Assembly (NCBI RefSeq): GCF_020829645.1
Contig: NZ_JAIVFS010000002.1
Location: 62,001-126,000 of the forward strand
Source: Nostoc mirabile CHAB5784
GTDB lineage: Bacteria > Cyanobacteriota > Cyanobacteriia > Cyanobacteriales > Nostocaceae
Reading direction: 5' to 3'
DNA: 64,000 bases
Numbering within the stretch: position 1 is the stretch's first letter; each line of letters begins with the position of its first letter. A program made the position numbers and the translations under genes. Shown here in pieces: positions 16,824 through 23,189 of the stretch. The notes below the pieces were generated by a model. That model was not told the origin of the DNA, ran no database searches, and was given only the letters and a program-made list of their open reading frames with translations.

Positions 16824-17093
16824 CCCTACAGTAGGAAAGCGATCGCTCTCTTAAGGCAATTGATTTCATTTTGACTAGCGGTAAGTCGTAGCGTAGAGCC
16901 GTTGCGGCAATCCAAGCATCTTGTGGGGATATTGGTCGTCTTGCGCTTTGTCGATTGGCACGAACCTGTGCCCATTCTTGACAAAGGGATTGATCGACTG
17001 GAATGATCAGGTAATTCGACAGGTATTGTTCTAGCTGTGTGAGGCGACGATCGCCCCACTGACGCAAAATTGCCCACTGAAACAGTTCAGTTT
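16824..17093 (-). pseudogene. PIN-domain toxin remnant, copy B
   Basis: Paralogue of the remnant at 13970-14334: TELFQWAILRQWGDRRL, QYLSNYLIIPVDQSLCQEWA and SPQDAWIAATALRYDLPLV are kept. The N-terminal LLDTN segment is missing because a 108-bp element at 17095 cuts in, and the C-terminus is degenerate. It serves as the empty-site control for the MITE in copy A. Confidence 0.75.
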
Positions 17094-17094
17094 T

Positions 17095-17202
17095 ACAGCG
17101 CTTTTCAAGTAATTGAACTACACCACTCCCTACTCCCTACTCCCTACTCCCTACTCCCCATTCCTCGTCTCAGTCGTGGTCTAAATACCTGAAAACTGCT
17201 GT
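17095..17202. mobile_element. MITE with ACAGC(GC/AG)TTTTCA ends, beside PIN remnant B
   Basis: Ends ACAGCGCTTTTCAAGTAATT and, reversed, ACAGCAGTTTTCAGGTATTT. The paralogous sequence at 14333-14345 runs straight from CAGTTTT into AATTCATACAAC without it. Inside is a heptamer array (CTCCCTA)n at about 17127-17160, a short STRR. The following 17203-17436 holds only palindromic CCTCTCC/GGAGAGG repeats. Confidence 0.8.
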
Positions 17203-17436
17203 AATTCATACAACTTCTAATTTAACGTGAGTTCGACAAGTCTTATTTGACCTCTCCCCCAACCCCTCTCCGACACGGAGAGGGCAGGGTGGTTTCATAC
17301 GAAGAAAGAAAAATACATAAGTCTTGATTTCTCGTTTTGTGGCATGGCTTTTTACCCCACTTCCATTCCTCTCCCCGAAACGGAGAGAGGCTTTGAAACC
17401 CAGTTGTTGTTTTTCTCTGCTCGTGTCAGTAGTTTA

Positions 17437-18294
17437 CTATTTTGTGAAATCATTTGAGAACCCACCTAAGCGATAAAGTAATGTAGGTTTTGAGGTACAA
17501 GCCGTCGGAACAGCCAGTTTTTTCAAATCGCGCAGCAGCTTGTCGTCTTCGCCGGAATGCAGCTGATGCTTTCCCGATGGCTCATCCTCGTTGAATTGTA
17601 TTAGAGAAAATAACTCTCGATCAAACAGCCATTCCCCCATATCAACCATGCCGTAGTCTTGTTCACCAACATTTAGTGTTGGGCGATCGCGGATGATCGA
17701 ATCATTTGGGTTCATAACTCCGTGTTGGCAGTAGATAGAGAACATCTGCTCAGATAGAGATCCCGAAGGTAGCCAGGGATAGCGATTTGGGATCACAAAC
17801 TTACCGTCATGATTTATCAACTTACGCCAGCTATGAACAGCAAGGAAACCAGTCTTTTGGATCAAATCTATCAGCGTTGAGATATGGTCTTTTTCCCAAA
17901 GATTATCATCATCCAAAAAGCAAAAAAACCGTGTATTCACAAGACAACAAGCAATGTTTCGCAGTCGCGCCACTCGGTGGTAGGGATTACTGTCTTGATT
18001 TAACCTTGTATTGCCGACTGTGAGCTTGATGTGTGGGGGAGTTGGCAAATTTATGGGAAGCTTTTGACAATTGTCTCCTATTACCAGGAGTCTAATTGTC
18101 CCCGTAAAATCCTGCTGATAAACGCTCTCCATCGCCTGCTCTAATTGGGGACGACCAAGGGTGACAATGACTACAGATATATTACGACTTGAGGCATCCT
18201 GCAAACAATTTGGCAGTGTCTCTAGCTCATCCGACCATGCACCAGTTTGAAATTCAAAACTCTCCTGCGGCGAAAGATTCAATTCCGGTTTCAT
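17437..18294 (-). CDS. Glycosyltransferase, GT2-like
   Basis: A 285-aa soluble GT-A fold protein. ISVVIVTLGRPQLEQAMESV is the N-terminal nucleotide-sugar-binding strand, and FCFLDDDNLWEKDH is the DxD-type metal-binding motif. A later acidic motif, HSGEDDKLL, is near the C-terminus. The ATG at 18294 has AGAAGG 8 nt upstream and is preferred over one at 18351. There is no membrane segment, so transfer takes place in the cytoplasm or at the inner leaflet. It follows the HTH/solute-binding-protein gene by 85 bp on the same strand and may be its target or partner. Donor and acceptor are unknown. Confidence 0.8.
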   Translation of the reverse strand: MKPELNLSPQESFEFQTGAWSDELETLPNCLQDASSRNISVVIVTLGRPQLEQAMESVYQQDFTGTIRLLVIGDNCQKLPINLPTPPHIKLTVGNTRLNQDSNPYHRVARLRNIACCLVNTRFFCFLDDDNLWEKDHISTLIDLIQKTGFLAVHSWRKLINHDGKFVIPNRYPWLPSGSLSEQMFSIYCQHGVMNPNDSIIRDRPTLNVGEQDYGMVDMGEWLFDRELFSLIQFNEDEPSGKHQLHSGEDDKLLRDLKKLAVPTACTSKPTLLYRLGGFSNDFTK

Positions 18295-18379
18295 CTTTGA
18301 ACCTTCTATTTCTCTTTTTAATGCCAGTTTACAACAAGTTTGATTTTTCACAAATGATTTAGGACTGCTATAGAAAAAT

Positions 18380-19924
18380 CTAAAATTCTAATTTCCCTGG
18401 AATACTTCTAAATTCTCCTCTATAGATTTGAAGATCTAATTCCTTTTCAATATCATTCCAATATTTTGTGCGTGGACGTGGTAACGAATCAGCAAGCGCA
18501 GCGCAAATACTGTTATAATTTGTTCTCCAAAATGGAATTTGTCTTAGGGATTCTACTTTTTCATCAAAATCCGCTAAAACTGGAATGTTACCTCGTTTAG
18601 CAAGAAAGAATTGAATATTCGGATCAGTAGTTAAGGCAAGTATCACTTTTACTGCATATTCCCTTAATTTAAGTTGAGCAGGATAGCGAGGTAACGCAAG
18701 ACACCATACTCCCATAAGAGGGGCTTTCGAGAACCTTTGAAACTCAATTTCACTAAGAGCTAGTGGATTCTTGCTAAGAGCATAAGTAATCCATCCAGGC
18801 CAAGCAAGAGCAGTAGCGATGTTAGAAGATCTTGCTAACAAGGAGGAATGAAGATCTGAATAATTCAGCCTGCAAGTAAAATCGTATAGCCAAGAGCGTG
18901 CTCGATTTGCAGTATTCAAATCAATTCTGACTGGATCATCAACGGCTCTATCTCCATCTTCATGACCTAAGGCACGTAGTATTTCCCAAAAGGCTACGAC
19001 AAAATTACCATTGCCATCGTCACGAACAACTAAGGGAAGAAATTCCGCACTTAACATAGCAGAATAGGAGTTCTTGTTAATATAGTTTGTACTTTGAACA
19101 ATAGAATAAAAATCTTCCATCATCCGCATATTAGGATGTAGCAACTCTCGATCAAGCAGGTTACTTCCTGTTCTCTCTGAGAGTTTATTTGCTACATCGC
19201 ACCGATGAATTAATAATTGCACATTCCCTAAAATAGGAACCGCAACTATTTGATCTTCATATATACAAACAGAGCGAAATGATTCCAGGAATACCTTACC
19301 AAATAAAGCGTTACTGTTCAAACCAAATTCTGTTAAGTAGCTATCCAATGGTTCAATGTTATTCAAGTAAGCTGGAATCCAAGGATCATCTAGCATAATG
19401 ATATCGTAGAGTTCTGGCTTTTTAAATTTTTTTCTAGCTTCCTCATTTCCTAATTCAATAATGGTGAAATTTAGTTGAGGAAATGATTTCGGCACAAAAG
19501 CATTAATAATATTCTCAAAATCCTTGAGGAGATCAGATATTAGCCTTGATGTTTCAGATGACAGTCCGATTTTCAATTCTATACTAGATTGAAATACTGG
19601 ATAAATGGTATTAGAATCATCAATATGTACGTCTGGTTCCTTATTTGATGAACTCCACTCGTCTGGATTAATGATATCTGTTGGGGTTAAATCTAAGACT
19701 CTAGCAATCTTTTCAATCGTCTCTAATTGCACTCTACGCCCCCAGCGCGGGTTAAACAGCCGCTTCACCCCATCATCGGTAGCTAAACCTGCCTCATTTG
19801 CCAGAGTCTCATAAGAAAATCCCTTGGAAAACCTTCTTTCTTGAAGTTTTCTAACTCCGTCTGGGCTTGCTATATACCCACGTTGCCTTGACTGTTTACC
19901 CTTTGTGCTTTCTGATTCAGTCAT
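18380..19924 (-). CDS. HTH domain fused to an extracellular-solute-binding-protein-like domain
   Basis: A 514-aa protein with an N-terminal Cro/XRE-like helix-turn-helix (about residues 22-90: GFSYETLANEAGLATDDGVK, ETIEKIARVLDLTPTDII). From about 115 to 500 it resembles bacterial family-1 solute-binding proteins of ABC sugar importers (YDIIMLDDPWIPAYLNNIEP, QIVAVPILGNVQLLIHRCDV, LALTTDPNIQFFLAKRGNIP). There is no signal peptide, lipobox or membrane segment, so the binding domain must be cytoplasmic. This suggests a one-component sensor that reads an intracellular sugar or similar ligand. A similar HTH begins some cyanobacterial NB-ARC/WD40 proteins. It precedes a glycosyltransferase gene on the same strand. 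Confidence 0.8.
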   Translation of the reverse strand: MTESESTKGKQSRQRGYIASPDGVRKLQERRFSKGFSYETLANEAGLATDDGVKRLFNPRWGRRVQLETIEKIARVLDLTPTDIINPDEWSSSNKEPDVHIDDSNTIYPVFQSSIELKIGLSSETSRLISDLLKDFENIINAFVPKSFPQLNFTIIELGNEEARKKFKKPELYDIIMLDDPWIPAYLNNIEPLDSYLTEFGLNSNALFGKVFLESFRSVCIYEDQIVAVPILGNVQLLIHRCDVANKLSERTGSNLLDRELLHPNMRMMEDFYSIVQSTNYINKNSYSAMLSAEFLPLVVRDDGNGNFVVAFWEILRALGHEDGDRAVDDPVRIDLNTANRARSWLYDFTCRLNYSDLHSSLLARSSNIATALAWPGWITYALSKNPLALSEIEFQRFSKAPLMGVWCLALPRYPAQLKLREYAVKVILALTTDPNIQFFLAKRGNIPVLADFDEKVESLRQIPFWRTNYNSICAALADSLPRPRTKYWNDIEKELDLQIYRGEFRSIPGKLEF

Positions 19925-19966
19925 TGGTAGTAAGTAAAGTCACCGAGAACTGTCTCTACTATAATC

Positions 19967-20113
19967 GTTGTTGGCGAACAAGATCCATCCACAAGTTTTA
20001 GCCTCTCTTAAAGACCCACACATCAAAAGTAGTGCAGCAGATATTGCTCAGGCATTAACCCGGATTTCTCACAAGACTTTAGGAAATCGGGGTCAAAAAC
20101 TGCGAAGTGGATA
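19967..20113 (+). pseudogene. Possible short gene remnant
   Basis: A frame without ATG reads NKIHPQVLASLKDPHIKSSA, then ADIAQALTRISHKTLGNRGQ, and stops at 20113. The wording resembles the N-terminus of transposase-like proteins, but I cannot name the family. No other gene is seen in 19925-20249. Confidence 0.25.
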
Positions 20114-20249
20114 AATGCAGATAGTTGTTTTTAAGCTATTTGCACTTAACTGCTCTTATCTTCTCTGGTATGGATGAATTAGCCTCCTATAAACTCAAAT
20201 TATTAGGTAGCGTTCACTAGATTCATCTCTCAACATTAGAAGAAGAACT

Positions 20250-20489
20250 ATGAAAACCAATTTATCAAACAACAATAATCTACTGTTCAACTTGGCATGT
20301 AAAGGACTCAAGTACTTTCTACTGACTCTACTTGGCTTTACGATCGCCTACATTATGTCTACAATTTTCGGCGTTGTTCCCATTATCAAGATACTACTGA
20401 GTGGAAGTTTGTGGCAATGGCTTCTGCGGATAGCAGTTTTCATCTTTTGTCTGTTTGCGATCGCGATTATTTTTGAGTCTTCGCGTTAA
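20250..20489 (+). CDS. Small two-helix membrane protein
   Basis: A 79-aa protein with two predicted membrane helices, about residues 22-47 (YFLLTLLGFTIAYIMSTIFG) and 56-74 (LLRIAVFIFCLFAIAIIF). AGAAGAAG lies before the ATG. No family is recognised. It is followed 138 bp later by another small membrane protein on the same strand. Confidence 0.6.
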   Translation: MKTNLSNNNNLLFNLACKGLKYFLLTLLGFTIAYIMSTIFGVVPIIKILLSGSLWQWLLRIAVFIFCLFAIAIIFESSR

Positions 20490-20627
20490 CTGTGGGTTCA
20501 TTTGCGAACCAATCCCTCACAACAAACACTTTTACACGATGCAAGCTATAGGCTTACTTTTGAAGCGGTCACAAAATTTACCGTTGTCTTATGCAGATAT
20601 AGATTAACAATCTGGAGGTAATTTCCG

Positions 20628-20879
20628 ATGACATGCAAATATCAAAATCATCCTTTTCCCCCTTGCCGCTTTGAGCAGCACCCACATAATGAAAATGTCT
20701 ACTTTTGTCCTCATTGTCGAGAATCGTATGATGTCCGAAATGTTGACAACAAGCCTTCTTTCTGGTTGTTGTTACTTATCGGAGGCGTCATTTGGGCGCT
20801 CCTGAACACTCATTCTGCACCTGTTCCGACGAATAGAGACAACCCCGAAAATTTCGACACTCTTCACCAAATTCAGTAG
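20628..20879 (+). CDS. Small zinc-ribbon protein with one membrane segment
   Basis: An 83-aa protein. The N-terminal half has Cys residues at CKYQNHPFPPC and a CPHC knuckle (VYFCPHCRESYD), consistent with a small zinc ribbon. One membrane helix follows (SFWLLLLIGGVIWALLN), with a short polar C-terminus. GGAGG lies about 10 nt before the ATG. Function unknown. Confidence 0.65.
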   Translation: MTCKYQNHPFPPCRFEQHPHNENVYFCPHCRESYDVRNVDNKPSFWLLLLIGGVIWALLNTHSAPVPTNRDNPENFDTLHQIQ

Positions 20880-20948
20880 ACCGAAAACTTTTGAATTTTA
20901 ACGAGACAACAAGGGTTTCAGGCGATGCTTCCCATGCACACAATTTCA

Positions 20949-21211
20949 CAGGATGTGTGAAAAGTAAAATTTATGTCAATCTACGAAGTAAAGTATGCAA
21001 GCTGGCTGAGTAGATGAAGGCTTCTTCAGTTTCCGGTAAATACTCATAATCTTTGGTATATTCACTTGATGTGGGACCACCAGGCTTAGGAACAGGAATT
21101 AACGGCTCAATAATTTCCCATTCTCTATCTGTCAAATCAGTTTCGTATGGTTTTCGGCTCATGTGTTCGCTCTAGCGCACGAGCTAAACTTTATACTTTT
21201 CAGACATCCTC
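20949..21211. mobile_element. Internally deleted IS5-like element, parent type of MITE family B
   Basis: A 263-bp element with ends CAGGATGTGTGAAAAGT and, at the right, ACTTTTCAGACATCCTC. These match the ends of the family B MITEs at 22702, 55935 and 63442. The flanking trinucleotides TCA/TTA fit the TNA target of IS5-like groups. It contains only a fused head-and-tail transposase frame. Confidence 0.82.
20971..21162 (-). pseudogene. IS5-family transposase, head fused to tail by internal deletion
   Basis: The 63-codon frame joins the N-terminus of an IS5-type transposase (MSRKPYETDLTDREWEIIEP) to what looks like the C-terminus (TKDYEYLPETEEAFIYSASL, HTLLRRL). The whole DDE catalytic core is missing between GG and TSSEY. 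It cannot be active, but both element ends remain and could be mobilised in trans. The stretch 21212-21435 beyond it shows no gene. Confidence 0.82.
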
Positions 21212-21512
21212 TTAAAGATATTTTGTAAATCCCAACAAATAACCGAATGTTGGTAAAACGATAAAAATCTGGCATACTGACGGTAACGCTACCCCTTGTT
21301 CCGTCGAGTTTCGTCATTTGTCTGCCCTGGATATCTTAGCCGATCGCCAATCACCGAAAGTTGGTAAAACGGAAAAAACTCAGCCTGCTGTATCCAGACG
21401 CAAGTCGCCAAATCAGCGCAGATATAAGGGTGTGCGATCGCGGGAATATCCAAGAAGATAATGGCTGAAGGCAAGTCCCAAAATTCACATTGAGTCAAGC
21501 TGCTAAATTGAA

Positions 21513-21543
21513 AAAACCCCGTTACTGGAATGTCAGTAACGGG
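21513..21543 (-). terminator. Rho-independent terminator after DUF6887 copy 2
   Basis: Same stem as at 15363-15393 (CCCGTTACTG/CAGTAACGGG with a U-run on the minus strand). The six-base loop reads GAATGT here and ACATTC there on the plus strand, exact reverse complements, so the loop has been inverted between the copies. Confidence 0.75.
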
Positions 21544-21550
21544 TTCTATG

Positions 21551-21730
21551 TTAACTAGCTTGATTAATACGCCGTTTTAACTCAGCCTCTAATTGTTCTG
21601 GAGTGCTGACCACTACCCCCGGTTTCGCTCTCATGATGCTGAGGTAATGCTGAAATGCCTCCTCATCCTGGGGGTTTGATATCACATATTGTCTTAATTC
21701 TTGCTCATTAAGAGTTAAATAGTCTGTCAT
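21551..21730 (-). CDS. Small DUF6887-like protein, copy 2
   Basis: A 59-aa product that appears identical or nearly identical to the one at 15401-15580 (MTDYLTLNEQELRQYVIS). Its ATG overlaps the TGA of the DUF6888-like gene upstream in ATGA, so translation is coupled. The function of the pair is unknown; gene size and coupling are reminiscent of toxin-antitoxin modules. Confidence 0.72.
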   Translation of the reverse strand: MTDYLTLNEQELRQYVISNPQDEEAFQHYLSIMRAKPGVVVSTPEQLEAELKRRINQAS

Positions 21731-21903
21731 CGGATAATGTTCTCCCCGTTACTAAGAATTTCTACTTGGATGGTTTCGCCTATCAAAATCACGATTCGGC
21801 TTGTCCTCTGATCAAATCTAACCAATGCTATATCTCTAAACAAATTACTAGCCCGAACGCAAAAGTCAAAGAATGCTTTAAGTTGCTCGATGGTCGGTTC
21901 CAT
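21727..21903 (-). CDS. DUF6888-like protein, copy 2, leader altered by a MITE
   Basis: From ATG at 21903 it encodes MEPTIEQLKAFFDFCVRASN and ends VEILSNGENIIR, overlapping the next start by ATGA. The original start, by comparison with copy 1, was three codons upstream (ATGGTAAAAGGT in copy 1); a family A MITE now separates that start from the rest. Translation would need the internal ATG or a TTG supplied at the MITE junction (21912). Confidence 0.65.
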   Translation of the reverse strand: MEPTIEQLKAFFDFCVRASNLFRDIALVRFDQRTSRIVILIGETIQVEILSNGENIIR

Positions 21904-21909
21904 ACCTCT

Positions 21910-22044
21910 CAATACGGTTCGGTTAAGATCCCCCCGCCTACGGCGACCCCCTTAAAAAGGGGGTAAATAGGAGGAAAAGCCCCCCTTTTTTAAGGGGGGT
22001 TGGGGGGATCTCCGAGAGCCAAATATACTAACCGAACCGTATTG
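21910..22044. mobile_element. MITE family A, copy 2
   Basis: A 135-bp element with ends CAATACGGTTCGGTTAAG and CTAACCGAACCGTATTG, flanked by an exact 10-bp duplication CCATACCTCT (21900-21909 and 22045-22054). The paralogous empty site in copy 1 of the duplication (15882-15896) confirms the insertion. The interior is a CCCCCTTAAAAAGGGGG palindrome with flanking GATCCCCCC/GGGGGGATC. Confidence 0.95.
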
Positions 22045-22210
22045 CCATACCTCTTACCATTGAATAAAATTAAATCGGTTCATTCGTGACAAGTTAGGAT
22101 AACATTGCTTTTGTCAATTATAAATTCCACTGAAAAGTGAAGAGAGAATAAAGTATCAAATTAAGCTAAGTACTAAGCTTAAGCAGAAAAGTGAATGATG
22201 AGTGCAAAGA

Positions 22211-22498
22211 TTAAACGATCGGGACAAATTGATTTCGCTGTTGTTGAGCTTTTTTGCGACGCTGCTCTAGGTAATTGTCGATTTCTTGGCGATGGGTGAG
22301 ATAATATGCGATCGCTGCGTATATCTCCCCTAAACAGAGAACAGGATACTGAACAGCAATTTCTTCAGGTGTAGAGCCGTTATGGTATGTTGCTAGCAAA
22401 CTATCGAGAGTAACGCGGCTTTGACCGATGCGAATACCTCCAGCTTCATCCCAACGAAACGGTGGAGCGGTAACCTGAAATTCGATTTGAACGCTCAT
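22211..22498 (-). CDS. DUF433-family antitoxin-like protein
   Basis: A 95-aa protein with the DUF433 pattern: PPFRWDEAGGIRIGQSRVTL followed by LLATYHNGSTPEEIAVQYP and LGEIYAAIAYYLTHRQEI, a winged-helix-like fold seen in antitoxins. Partners are usually DUF5615 PIN-like toxins placed directly downstream. None is present here, only the duplicated DUF6888 segment, so it is orphaned. Confidence 0.82.
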   Translation of the reverse strand: MSVQIEFQVTAPPFRWDEAGGIRIGQSRVTLDSLLATYHNGSTPEEIAVQYPVLCLGEIYAAIAYYLTHRQEIDNYLEQRRKKAQQQRNQFVPIV

Positions 22499-22701
22499 GG
22501 GGGCAATTCTTGGATTTGTGGTATTTCTGTCTTCAGTTTACTTTACCCGTTAAAGAGCGATCGCCCTTACATCAAAATTCAAAATTGAGGAAAAAGACTG
22601 GAGGCAATACTGCGTGGGTTTTGCCTAAAAAATAACTCTAATGTAGGTTGGGTTGAGGAACGAAACCCAACATTTTCTTTCTCTTTGTTGGGTAACACTA
22701 A

Positions 22702-22864
22702 GAGGATGTTTGAAAAGTCCTTTCGTTGGTAGCAAAAAGTTTTAGATCCTCCTAAATCCCCCTTGAAAAGGGGGACTTTGATTCTAATTCCCCCCTTTTT
22801 AAGGGGGGTTAGGGGGGATCAACAAGTGCCTAAAATCACAGCTAACCACTTTTCAAACAACCTC
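22702..22864. mobile_element. MITE family B, copy 1
   Basis: A 163-bp element with ends GAGGATGTTTGAAAAGT and ACTTTTCAAACAACCTC, flanked by TAA on both sides. The interior is rich in AAATCCCCCTT/AAGGGGG arms. Its ends match the deleted IS5-like element at 20949-21211. The remainder of 22499-23189 holds further TGTAGGTTGGG/CCCAACCTAC hairpin repeats and no gene. Confidence 0.88.
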
Positions 22865-22918
22865 TAAAGTTCAACCCAACCTACTGGCGTGACAAGGCTA
22901 AAATGTTGCAAAAAAAAT

Positions 22919-23003
22919 GTAGGTTGGGTGGAGGCTAAGCCATTGCCAACATCCTGATATATGTTGGGTTGCGCTCCGCTCCACCCAACCTACGTCTACG
23001 TTT
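22919..23003. repeat. Hairpin repeat TGTAGGTTGGGTGGAG / CTCCACCCAACCTAC
   Basis: Long inverted repeat with arms around GTAGGTTGGGTGGAG (22920) and CTCCACCCAACCTACG (22978) that would fold into a stable hairpin. Shorter relatives containing TTGGGTTG or GTTGGGTAAC occur at 22641-22695 and 51186-51260. Confidence 0.7.
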
Positions 23004-23189
23004 AATGCACTATTTTAGCCTTGACACGCTACTACAAATCTTCAAAACCTACGCAGTATTGAGACTGGAGGGGATGTAAGTCTTTCCCCTCCACCCCTTT
23101 TGCCCTATGTCCACTTGCCCTGAGCGAACGCGAACAGCGTCTCGCAGAGAAGCCGTTCGCGTAGCGTCCCGCAGGGAAGGGATGCCCAA

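Larger units (their letters stand above)
21436..22138. repeat. Segmental duplication carrying DUF6888/DUF6887, copy 2
   Basis: Nearly identical to 15287-15978, including the terminator and both small genes. It lacks the GGCGTTGC element of copy 1 and has instead a family A MITE at 21910-22044. Confidence 0.9.
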
